A stretch of DNA of 32,684 nucleotides from an uncultured Erysipelotrichaceae bacterium (GTDB lineage: Bacteria; Bacillota_I; Bacilli_A; Erysipelotrichales; Erysipelotrichaceae), in the NCBI GenBank assembly GCA_905201565.1, contig CAJKOS010000007.1, positions 1-32,684 of the forward strand. The letters run 5' to 3'. Both the position numbers and the translations under genes were made by a program. Below, piece by piece: positions 8,155 to 15,332 of this stretch (positions are counted from its first letter, which is position 1; every line of letters starts with the position of its first letter). The notes beneath the pieces are model-generated. The model made no database searches and had not been told where the DNA came from. It was given only the letters and a program-made list of their open reading frames with translations.

Positions 8155-8188
8155 ATCTATTTTATGACATTTGTCATGAAATAGATTT
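8153..8188. repeat. 36-bp palindrome, probable operator of the XRE/ART gene
   Basis: Two 17-base arms (8153-8169 and 8172-8188) read AAATCTATTT...ATGACA and TGTCAT...AAATAGATTT, with one non-pair (8163/8178) and a TT centre. It overlaps the -35 box of the XRE/ART operon. A T run on the plus-strand side could make it look like a terminator, but no plus-strand gene leads into it. Confidence 0.6.
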
Positions 8189-8201
8189 TTTCTTAAGCAT
8201 G

Positions 8202-8228
8202 AAAAAACCAGAGTTCTCTTCTCTGGTT
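8202..8228 (-). terminator. intrinsic terminator of the flavodoxin gene
   Basis: On the minus strand, stem AACCAGAG / CTCTGGTT (8228-8221 / 8213-8206) with a 7-base loop is followed by six T. It overlaps the stop codon. Confidence 0.85.
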
Positions 8229-8737
8229 CAGCATGCAATATTGATATGTTTTGTGGAATTGACCAATGCGCTCATATCTGTCTCGTCCGGATGAACAAGT
8301 GCCATGTCAAAGTTTTCAATCATCTTTTCGACTTCTTTCTGGTTCTTGCCATCGCAAAGATTGCTTTCATAATATCTGCGTACAGACATTGGCATCTTTC
8401 CCTGGCACATGAAGGAACCAATCACATGGTTATCTTCCGGAAGAATACCCTTCACCCTTTCAAGAATGGAATCAAAGTACTGCTGTGATCCACCAAAACC
8501 AGCGGTTCCAAACAGGAATACCTTCTTGTCATGAAGCTTTTCCAAAAAGTGTTTTGTATCTTCATCACAGGTACCTTTATCAGTCCAGAAACCAACAAAC
8601 AACAAATCCGCATTCAATGCTTTGTCATCTGGTCTTCCATAATAGACACAATATTCTTCACTCAGCTCAGCATGCATCTTTTCTGCAAGCAGCTTCGTGT
8701 TGCCTGTTCTGCTGCTGTAAACGATTGCGTAACTCAT
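8228..8737 (-). CDS. flavodoxin family protein
   Basis: The 169-residue product opens with the FMN phosphate-binding loop of flavodoxins (AIVYSSRTGNTKLLAEKM). It continues with the flavin-flanking segments LLFVGFWTDKGTCDE and VFLFGTAGFGGSQQYF, and a CQGKMPMSVRRYYE segment typical of this short flavodoxin-like group. It should be a cytoplasmic FMN electron carrier, partner unknown. The ATG at 8737 is chosen because GGAGGAG stands 8 bases upstream; an in-frame extension to 8770 would include that site. It has its own promoter and terminator and so is monocistronic. Confidence 0.85.
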   Translation of the reverse strand: MSYAIVYSSRTGNTKLLAEKMHAELSEEYCVYYGRPDDKALNADLLFVGFWTDKGTCDEDTKHFLEKLHDKKVFLFGTAGFGGSQQYFDSILERVKGILPEDNHVIGSFMCQGKMPMSVRRYYESNLCDGKNQKEVEKMIENFDMALVHPDETDMSALVNSTKHINIAC

Positions 8738-8782
8738 CTGAAATACTCCTCCATGCGGTAAATCATTCAATCCGCATAGGCT

Positions 8783-8810
8783 AGTATAAAACAGTAAAAT
8801 TGTAAGTCAA
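8783..8810 (-). promoter_or_regulatory. promoter of the flavodoxin gene
   Basis: On the minus strand, TTGACT (8810-8805), a 16-bp spacer and TATACT (8788-8783). A leader of about 38 bases holds GGAGGAG. Confidence 0.75.
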
Positions 8811-8875
8811 GCATATCGCTACAGAGCCAGTACATGTTCACAAAGTCTTCATACTTCTCTTACACACAACTAAAA

Positions 8876-9754
8876 CTACACCTTGTCATCCAGCAACTCC
8901 TTCACCTTTTCAACCGTTATCTCCAACACCTGTGCAATCACCTCTAACGGTGTATGCATAGCAAAAAGATTCGAAGCAACCTTTCGCAATGTTTTTTCTT
9001 CAATAGCATCTGAAAAATTACACATATTTGTCACCACCTCTTTCATTTCCTTGGTCATCCTGATTTGGAACTGGTTCTCTAATGACACTATGATCTCTTC
9101 TATAGTCATAGTAGTAGCAGAATGTATTGTATCTAGCAATTGTTGAATGACTGAAATTCCTTCCTGTTTTGCCTCTCCAATATAGATATAGATCAGATTC
9201 ACAAGAGACAGCACATCATCCTTGTTATTTACATTTTGCATCACATATTTTTCTATGGTATTCACACGGCTTCCCCCATCCATAACAATCCAGATAGAAT
9301 ATACAGTTTGAATATCCTGATAGTTATCCTTTCCGAATACTGTATTGCTTTGAGAACTGATCATTCTCGAACAATAATAGCAGCCTCTGTTTTTCAGTAC
9401 TGCATCAGACGGTTTCTCTTTTTGTGGTTCAAGATCTAACTGTAGTATTGTTCCAAAAGGCGTAACCACATTGAAACGCAGATCAAACTCAATCGGAACA
9501 AGGCCTGGAAGATTATCCTTGCTATTGACGTGTTGTATCTTTCCATCCCCTGACAGTTCTGTCCCCTTCCCTCCAAGACACCTGTTTATTTCTCCAAGAG
9601 AAAAACCAGAAAACTCAACTGTGCAGTATTTCAAAAGATATGCAATGATGCAGCGGTAGGACAACAGATTTTTAGCTTCCTTGTCATATTGACGTTTCGC
9701 TTCAGCCAATGTGAAGTCTCTTGCCATAATTGTTTTTTCTTTCTGAGAAGACAT
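8876..9754 (-). CDS. PD-(D/E)XK nuclease family protein, Rpn/transposase-like
   Basis: The 292-residue product has an N-terminal FTLAEAKRQYDKEAKNLLSY segment followed by a nuclease-like core: Asp91 in EFDLRFNVVTPFG, then LDLEPQK (Asp107, Glu109, Gln111), the D...(D/E)xQ pattern of Rpn-like PD-(D/E)XK proteins. RGCYYCSRMI and QTVYSIWIV also match this family. The C-terminus is helical and ends in a short helix-turn-helix-like stretch (PLEVIAQVLEITVEKVKELL). Such proteins are often multicopy and may promote recombination; a cellular role is not established here. The start at 9754 follows AAAGGAG about 10 bases upstream. No terminator is visible after the stop. Confidence 0.7.
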   Translation of the reverse strand: MSSQKEKTIMARDFTLAEAKRQYDKEAKNLLSYRCIIAYLLKYCTVEFSGFSLGEINRCLGGKGTELSGDGKIQHVNSKDNLPGLVPIEFDLRFNVVTPFGTILQLDLEPQKEKPSDAVLKNRGCYYCSRMISSQSNTVFGKDNYQDIQTVYSIWIVMDGGSRVNTIEKYVMQNVNNKDDVLSLVNLIYIYIGEAKQEGISVIQQLLDTIHSATTMTIEEIIVSLENQFQIRMTKEMKEVVTNMCNFSDAIEEKTLRKVASNLFAMHTPLEVIAQVLEITVEKVKELLDDKV

Positions 9755-9880
9755 TTCATCACTTCTCCTTTCACTACTTATATAGACAGGAGATCGTGAT
9801 TTCCCTCAAAATTTCTTCACTTTTTTCATTCAACTTAAGATGCATCATAAATCTCAGCCTTCATACACATTCAGATTTTG

Positions 9881-9886
9881 TATAAT
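9881..9886 (+). promoter_or_regulatory. -10 box of the BceRS-like genes, implying a leaderless start
   Basis: TATAAT ends 7 bases before the ATG at 9894, with no ribosome site between them. The -35 region is weak. Confidence 0.55.
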
Positions 9887-9893
9887 AGTAACC

Positions 9894-10565
9894 ATGTACA
9901 GAATATTTATTGTAGAAGATGACCAGGGTATTGCGGAAGCAATCAAAAAAGAATTACAGGTATGGAACTATGAAGTACGTTGTGTAAATGACTTCCAGAA
10001 TGTCATGTCAGAGTTTGCTTCATTTGATCCACATCTTGTCCTCATGGACATTTCCCTTCCGTTCTTTAACGGCTATTACTGGTGTGAAAAGATACGTTCC
10101 ATTTCCAAAGTCCCCATCATTTTCATCACCTCTGCCTCTGACAACATGAACATCATCATGGCAATGAACATGGGAGGAGACGACTTTGTCGCAAAGCCTT
10201 TTGATTTACATGTACTCGTTGCCAAAGTACAGGCAATGCTGAGAAGAACCTATGACTTCTCCAGCAGTGTAACGGTGTTTGAACACCGGGGTGCTATGCT
10301 CAACACAAATGATTCCACCCTTGTCTATGAAGGAAAGAACATTGAACTTTCCCGCAATGAATACCGGATATTGCTGACTTTGATGAAGAATAAAGGCAAG
10401 GTTGTCAGCCGTGAAAAACTGATGGAAGCTTTGTGGGAAACTGATAGTTTCATCGATGAAAACACATTGACGGTCAATGTCAGCCGCTTACGTCATAAGC
10501 TGTCTGATGCAGGTCTTGACCATTTCATCACCACCCGTTCTGGTGAGGGGTATATCATCCTATGA
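9894..10565 (+). CDS. bceR: OmpR/PhoB-type response regulator, BceR-like
   Basis: The 223-residue product has a receiver domain (residues 1-115) with acidic pocket VEDD, phospho-acceptor Asp52 in LVLMDISLP, the switch Thr/Ser in FITSASD and Lys in VAKPFD. A winged-helix DNA-binding domain follows (LSRNEYRILLTLMKN, TLTVNVSRLRHKL, TRSGEGYII). The next gene is a BceS-type kinase starting in the ATGA overlap, followed by a BceAB transporter, so this is the regulator of a peptide-antibiotic resistance module. A BceR-type operator is found upstream of bceA (11532-11545). The ATG at 9894 lies just after a -10 box with no ribosome site. The longer frame from 9840 would begin upstream of the promoter and is unlikely. 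Confidence 0.85.
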   Translation: MYRIFIVEDDQGIAEAIKKELQVWNYEVRCVNDFQNVMSEFASFDPHLVLMDISLPFFNGYYWCEKIRSISKVPIIFITSASDNMNIIMAMNMGGDDFVAKPFDLHVLVAKVQAMLRRTYDFSSSVTVFEHRGAMLNTNDSTLVYEGKNIELSRNEYRILLTLMKNKGKVVSREKLMEALWETDSFIDENTLTVNVSRLRHKLSDAGLDHFITTRSGEGYIIL

Positions 10566-11545
10566 TCCGGCGTGTGTTATGGGAAAACAGAGCCTTGTTA
10601 CTGTTGTTTGTGGTATCTGTATGCATCTTTGTCATTGTGTTTTTCTTCTATGGTATTCCCTTGGAAGCAGTGTTCTATCCTGCTTTGTTAACAATGGTGC
10701 TCATAGTGATCTATGTTGCCTATGCATTATACAGACGAAAGAAAAAACATGATGCACTATGTGAAATGGCAAAGCTGCCTGGTGCTTTAATGACACAGTT
10801 CCCTTCTATTGATACCATGATAGAAGAAGACTACCAGAACATCATCCATGCCTTACGGACTGAAGCAATGGACAAGGAAACGGAATGGAACAGGCGTTAC
10901 CAGGACATGATGGACTACTATACTACCTGGGCACACCAGATCAAAACACCCATTGCCTCTATGCGATTGTTATTACAGGAAGAAGACAGCGATGATGCAA
11001 GGCGCCTCAATGAAGAAGTCATGCGCATTGAACAATATGTCAATATGGTACTTGCCTTTCTGAGACTCGACAGTACAAGCACTGACTATGTCTTCCACCA
11101 CTTTGATATCGATATTATCATTAAGGAATGTGTCAAAAAACTGGCACCTCAATTCATCCGCAGAAAGATTGCCCTGTACTATGAGCCCATCCATGTACAG
11201 GTACTCAGCGATGAAAAGTGGTTGTCCTTTGTCATTGAACAGGTATTATCCAATGCATTGAAATATACAAACAGCGGTAGTATTACCATCACAATGCACG
11301 ACATGGTACTTTCCATCAAAGATACCGGCATAGGCATTGCCCCAGAGGACTTGCCACGTGTCTTTGACAAGAGCTATACCGGATACAATGGAAGAAGCGA
11401 CAAAAAGGCAAGTGGAATTGGTCTGTATCTTTGCAAAGAAATCATGACAAAGTTGAACCACAACATTGAAATCCACTCTGTCATCAATGAAGGCACAGAA
11501 GTACTGCTTGACTTAAAGAGAAATGAAGACCTTACAGAATTGTAA
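10562..11545 (+). CDS. bceS: intramembrane-sensing histidine kinase, BceS-like
   Basis: The 327-residue product has two N-terminal transmembrane helices (about residues 11-30 and 35-57) with almost no external loop, as in BceS kinases that sense the state of their transporter and not the peptide itself. The dimerisation helix has the phospho-acceptor His125 in TTWAHQIKTPIASMRL. The ATPase domain shows EQVLSNALKYT (N box), IKDTGIGI (G1) and KASGIGLYL (G2). It overlaps the regulator gene by 4 bases (ATGA). The last codons contain the operator of the downstream transporter genes. Confidence 0.88.
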   Translation: MIRRVLWENRALLLLFVVSVCIFVIVFFFYGIPLEAVFYPALLTMVLIVIYVAYALYRRKKKHDALCEMAKLPGALMTQFPSIDTMIEEDYQNIIHALRTEAMDKETEWNRRYQDMMDYYTTWAHQIKTPIASMRLLLQEEDSDDARRLNEEVMRIEQYVNMVLAFLRLDSTSTDYVFHHFDIDIIIKECVKKLAPQFIRRKIALYYEPIHVQVLSDEKWLSFVIEQVLSNALKYTNSGSITITMHDMVLSIKDTGIGIAPEDLPRVFDKSYTGYNGRSDKKASGIGLYLCKEIMTKLNHNIEIHSVINEGTEVLLDLKRNEDLTEL

Positions 11546-11546
11546 G
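11532..11546 (+). promoter_or_regulatory. BceR-type operator upstream of bceA
   Basis: TTACA-GAAT-TGTAA (11532-11545) fits the TNACA-N4-TGTAA motif I recall for BceR-like regulators. The half-site GAATTGTAAG recurs at 11558-11567, 21 bases (two helical turns) further on. ATTGTAAG recurs at 11609-11616. A TACAAT (11600-11605) could be the -10 box. It has no good -35, as in an activated promoter. Confidence 0.6.
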
Positions 11547-11630
11547 AAAACACACGGGAATTGTAAGCCATAACGATGTCGCCACATTTCCGCAACTTCT
11601 ACAATGAGATTGTAAGAAATGGAGGACATT

Positions 11631-12395
11631 ATGAATATACTCACTGTAGAAGGATTAAAGAAAGTTTACACAACACGTTTTTCCACCAACCGGGTTACCG
11701 CCCTTTCCAATGTGAATTTCACGGTAGAAGAAGGTGAATACATTGCCATCATGGGTGAATCCGGTTCCGGAAAGACAACATTGCTCAACATTCTCGCCGC
11801 ACTAGACAGGCCAACTTCCGGAACAGTAAAGTTGGATGACAAAGACCTCTCTTCCATCAAAGATTCTGCCCTTGCCTCATTCCGCAGAAAGCACCTTGGC
11901 TTTGTATTCCAGGAATTCAACCTGCTCGACACGATGACACTCAGGGATAACATCTACCTGCCCCTTGTCCTTTCGGAAACACCCGTAAAGGAAATGGAAA
12001 GAAGAATTGTTCCATTAGCAAAGAAACTTGGCATAGAGGATATCCTCAACAAATATCCCTATGAAGTATCCGGTGGTCAGAAACAGCGGGCAGCTGTCGC
12101 AAGAGCCCTGATCACAAACCCAAGGCTCATCCTTGCGGATGAACCAACCGGTGCTCTTGATTCAAGATCTACCGATGAATTGTTACAACTGTTTTCATCC
12201 ATCAATGCAGGTGGACAGACCATCCTCATGGTCACCCATTCCATCCTTGCCGCAAGCCATGCCTCAAGGGTGCTGTTCATCAAAGATGGTATCATCTACC
12301 ACCAGCTGTACAGAGGAAACTGTACAGGAACAGAAATGTACCAGAAGATTTCGGATACCCTCACAGCTTTGACAACAGGTGGTGAAAGAAGATGA
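11631..12395 (+). CDS. bceA: ABC transporter ATP-binding protein, BceA-like
   Basis: The 254-residue ATPase has Walker A GESGSGKTT, Q loop FQEFNLLD, signature VSGGQKQRAAVARAL, Walker B LILADEPTGALD and the H loop MVTHS. It drives the BceB permease, whose gene starts in the ATGA overlap. Bce transporters release lipid-cycle intermediates from peptide antibiotics such as bacitracin or lantibiotics and also signal to the kinase. The ATG at 11631 is preferred, since GGAGGA (11621-11626) is its ribosome site; an ATG at 11619 would place that site inside the gene. About 85 bases separate it from bceS, and these hold a BceR-type operator and a possible promoter. Confidence 0.92.
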   Translation: MNILTVEGLKKVYTTRFSTNRVTALSNVNFTVEEGEYIAIMGESGSGKTTLLNILAALDRPTSGTVKLDDKDLSSIKDSALASFRRKHLGFVFQEFNLLDTMTLRDNIYLPLVLSETPVKEMERRIVPLAKKLGIEDILNKYPYEVSGGQKQRAAVARALITNPRLILADEPTGALDSRSTDELLQLFSSINAGGQTILMVTHSILAASHASRVLFIKDGIIYHQLYRGNCTGTEMYQKISDTLTALTTGGERR

Positions 12396-14422
12396 AAAAC
12401 CTGTATTACAAACTTGCCATTTCCGGCATGAAAGGCAGCAGGAAAACCTATCTTCCTTACATCCTTGCTTCAACCGGTGTCATTGCGATGTACTACATCA
12501 TCGCCTACCTTGCCGGTTCAACCTTCATCGCCTCCTTCACTGGTGGTGAACAGATACAGATCTACCTTGGCATGGGTGTAAACATCCTGGAAATCTTTTC
12601 CGTCATCTTCCTGTTCTATACCCATTCCTTCCTCATCCGCAGAAGAAAACAGGAATTTGGTCTCTATAACATCCTTGGACTATCAAGACGTGACATCGGA
12701 ATTGTCATGTTTGTGGAAACAGCATTGATTGCACTACTGACAATTTCCATCGGTCTTATTGCTGGTATATTGTTATCGAAGATTGCGGAACTTGCCCTCA
12801 TGGCGCTTATTAATGCCCCACAAAACTATGGCATCAACCTCTCACTATCCGCTATCCTTGATACCATTGTGCTCTTTGTGTCCATCAATGCCATCGTCTA
12901 CTGCAAGACATTGTTTGACATTCACCACACCAAAACCGTCAACCTGCTGCACAGTGACAGCTATGGTGAAAAAGCCCCAAAGGCTAACTGGCTGCTTGCC
13001 ATCATCGGTCTTGTCTTATTGATCGCTGCCTATTACATCGCACTGACCATCAAAGATCCGATCATCGCTGTGACACTGTTCTTCTTTGCCGTAGTGCTGG
13101 TCATCATCGCTACCTATATGCTATTTACAGCAGGTTCTGTCACCTTGTGCAGACTTCTGCAAAGAAACAAGAAGTACTACTACAAGACCAACCACTTCAT
13201 CTCTGTTTCCTCCATGGCATTCCGCATGAAGAGAAACGGAGCAGGACTTGCGACGATCTGTATCCTTTCGACCATGGTACTGGTTACCATCACCTTCACC
13301 ACCTGTATGTATACAGGACTTGAAAACGGTCTGCGTAACCGTTTCCCCCGCAACATCATGCTCGATATCACTGCCCAAAGTACAGATGACCTTGCGGCTA
13401 TCGAAGCAGAAGTGCGACCACAGATGGACAACATCCTTGCGGACTATGGCAACAAAGAAGCCAATGTCCTTGATTACCAGGTTGTCGCATTTAGTGGTCT
13501 CTGGTCTGGTAACAACCTCTCCTTCCTGCCGATGAATGAGATGGCAAGTCTTGACAAAGCCTATGACATTTACATCCTGCCTGTTTCAGACTACAACGAA
13601 ATGAGCGAAGACAAGCTATCACTTTCATCTGGTGAAGCAGCCATCTGGATCAGTAACAACACCACCTACACAGGTGATCTCACCCTTGTAGACACAACCA
13701 CATTACATGTCACACAGCAGGTAGAAGACTTTGGTGAAGGAGACATCAGTACATCTTCGTTTATGCCAACGGTCTATCTCTTTGTCAATGACTTCGATAC
13801 TATCGTATCTGCCCTTGAAACAGCTGAGATTGATACCGAATACCCGGCAAGCATCGATGTGCACTGGTTCTATGGAATTGACTATGCAGGAGATGAACAA
13901 CAATCCGCTTTATGTGCTGACCTTTCACAAGCAATTACCCAAAATGAACTTGTTGCAGACAATGCCGTACTTGTTTCCTCAGAATGTGCAGCAGATTCCC
14001 GGAAGAGCTTCCAGGCACTCTATGGAGGTGCATTCTATCTCGGTGTCATCCTTGGCACGATGTTCATGGTCGCTGCGGTGATGATTATCTATTACAAGCA
14101 GCTCACAGAAGGCTATGAAGATGAAACAAGATTTGCGATTATGCAGAAAGTCGGTATGACCGCAAAAGAAATCCGCAAGTCCATCAACTCGCAGATCCTG
14201 ACGGTATTCTTCCTACCTCTTGTCACAGCAGGTATCCACCTCTGCTTCGCCTTTCCACTATTGGAAAAGATTCTTGCGATGTTCAACATCGTCGACCATA
14301 ACCTGTTAGTCCTTGTGACAGGTGCTACATTCCTTGTCTTTGCATTGTTCTATATCATTGTCTACCGTATGACATCCCGTACGTATTACCGGATTGTCAC
14401 AGATATGCAGACAGGGAACTGA
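12392..14422 (+). CDS. bceB: ABC transporter permease, BceB-like (FtsX family)
   Basis: The 676-residue membrane protein has the BceB layout: an N-terminal helix (residues 21-40), a triplet of helices to about residue 170, further helices near 200-255 and 285-310, a large external domain from about 310 to 540, and three C-terminal helices. Family segments include GSRKTYLPYILAS near the start, LIRRRKQEFGLYNILGLSRRD, VNLLHSDSYGEKAPKANW and RFAIMQKVGMTAKEI (FtsX coupling helices). The external domain is where such permeases contact the peptide-target complex and the kinase. It overlaps bceA by 4 bases. A 54-residue membrane peptide gene starts one base after its stop. Confidence 0.9.
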   Translation: MKNLYYKLAISGMKGSRKTYLPYILASTGVIAMYYIIAYLAGSTFIASFTGGEQIQIYLGMGVNILEIFSVIFLFYTHSFLIRRRKQEFGLYNILGLSRRDIGIVMFVETALIALLTISIGLIAGILLSKIAELALMALINAPQNYGINLSLSAILDTIVLFVSINAIVYCKTLFDIHHTKTVNLLHSDSYGEKAPKANWLLAIIGLVLLIAAYYIALTIKDPIIAVTLFFFAVVLVIIATYMLFTAGSVTLCRLLQRNKKYYYKTNHFISVSSMAFRMKRNGAGLATICILSTMVLVTITFTTCMYTGLENGLRNRFPRNIMLDITAQSTDDLAAIEAEVRPQMDNILADYGNKEANVLDYQVVAFSGLWSGNNLSFLPMNEMASLDKAYDIYILPVSDYNEMSEDKLSLSSGEAAIWISNNTTYTGDLTLVDTTTLHVTQQVEDFGEGDISTSSFMPTVYLFVNDFDTIVSALETAEIDTEYPASIDVHWFYGIDYAGDEQQSALCADLSQAITQNELVADNAVLVSSECAADSRKSFQALYGGAFYLGVILGTMFMVAAVMIIYYKQLTEGYEDETRFAIMQKVGMTAKEIRKSINSQILTVFFLPLVTAGIHLCFAFPLLEKILAMFNIVDHNLLVLVTGATFLVFALFYIIVYRMTSRTYYRIVTDMQTGN

Positions 14423-14423
14423 T

Positions 14424-14588
14424 ATGACTAGTCCAATCAAAAAATGCATGAAGAAGGCTGTGAATGGCACAGCCATTCTTCTTGTGACCATCCTGTCCAT
14501 ACCAACTGGTATTCTTTCCTTCACCATCCTCATGATTGAAAAAGGAGCAGACACCATCAGTGCTGTCATTGAAAAAGACCCATCATGA
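14424..14588 (+). CDS. 54-residue single-span membrane peptide
   Basis: The small protein has a basic N-terminus (MTSPIKKCMKKAV), one hydrophobic helix (about residues 14-38, AILLVTILSIPTGILSFTIL) and a short charged tail, predicting N-in topology. I do not recognise the family. AGGGA at 14413-14417 serves as ribosome site. Its start follows the bceB stop by one base and its stop overlaps the ATG of the transglycosylase gene (ATGA), so it is firmly embedded in this operon. An accessory subunit of the transporter or of the transglycosylase is a reasonable guess, but it is only inferred from position. Confidence 0.7.
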   Translation: MTSPIKKCMKKAVNGTAILLVTILSIPTGILSFTILMIEKGADTISAVIEKDPS

Positions 14589-15304
14589 AGAAATTCATCA
14601 AACGCACGCTTCTATTACTAATAACACTTACCATCCTCACCATTTCCTGGTTTGGCTTCAAAGGCTATAAGCGCTATGCACAATCTGTGGAAGAACATCC
14701 ATTTGAAGAAGTGGTCACTGAAATAGAAGGCAGAGAGAACTTTGTAAGCTATGAGGAACTACCAGAAATGTATGTCAAAGCAGTTATTTCCATTGAAGAC
14801 AAGCGGTTTGAAACACATCAAGGCTTTGATGTCATCGGTATTGCAAGAGCACTTGTCACAGATATTACAACCATGTCGTTCAAAGAAGGTGGTTCTACGA
14901 TTACCGAACAGCTGATGAAAAACCTCTACTTTGATCAGGAAAAGCACATTGAGCGAAGAATTGCCCAGTTATTTGCAGCAATTGACTTTGAAAAGACATA
15001 TGGCAAAGAAACTATCTTTGCCCTCTATGCCAATACTGCTTACTTTGGAAATGGCTATACAGGCATTCAGGAAGCTTCATATGGTTACTTTGGCAGGGCC
15101 CCAGAACAACTGACTGATGCGCAGGCAATTCTCCTTGCCGGGCTGCCGCAGGCACCTTCTCTCTATAACCCAGTTGTTAACAGAGACCTCTGCCTTGAAA
15201 GAATGAGGCAGGTATTAGAAAGCATGGAAGAAGATGGCATACTAAGAAATGAAGATATAGAACAAATACAGGAAGAGGCGCAAAGCTTCTTCCTTTTGTT
15301 ATGA
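14585..15304 (+). CDS. biosynthetic peptidoglycan transglycosylase (GT51)
   Basis: The 239-residue product has an N-terminal transmembrane anchor (about residues 6-25) and one GT51 domain without a penicillin-binding domain. Motif 1 is SIEDKRFETHQG with catalytic Glu71. Motif 2 is EGGSTITEQL. Motif 4 is ETIFALYANTAYFGNG. The conserved QAILLAGLPQAPSLYNP closes the domain. GT51 enzymes polymerise lipid II into glycan strands outside the membrane. In motif 3 the usual R-K-x-x-E appears as RRIAQ (Gln128), so the second catalytic Glu may be missing. It is the last gene of the Bce operon, overlapping the membrane peptide by 4 bases. Adding glycan polymerisation to a lipid II-protecting transporter is mechanistically sensible. 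Confidence 0.85.
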   Translation: MKKFIKRTLLLLITLTILTISWFGFKGYKRYAQSVEEHPFEEVVTEIEGRENFVSYEELPEMYVKAVISIEDKRFETHQGFDVIGIARALVTDITTMSFKEGGSTITEQLMKNLYFDQEKHIERRIAQLFAAIDFEKTYGKETIFALYANTAYFGNGYTGIQEASYGYFGRAPEQLTDAQAILLAGLPQAPSLYNPVVNRDLCLERMRQVLESMEEDGILRNEDIEQIQEEAQSFFLLL

Positions 15305-15332
15305 AAAAAGACAAGGTGCTTTACCTTGTCTT
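15304..15332 (-). terminator. intrinsic terminator of the membrane glycosyltransferase gene
   Basis: On the minus strand, stem AAGACAAGGT / ACCTTGTCTT with a 5-base loop is followed by six T (15309-15304). The plus-strand side lacks a T tract, so it is a poor terminator for the Bce operon, though the hairpin also follows that operon. Confidence 0.85.

Noticed and set aside
8153..8188. Palindrome as a plus-strand terminator
   Set aside because: It has a T run on one side, but no plus-strand gene leads into it and it overlaps the XRE/ART promoter.
8228..8737. Flavodoxin as the BilS partner of a bilirubin reductase
   Set aside because: The sequence type is compatible, but no BilR-like reductase lies nearby, so a specific role cannot be claimed.
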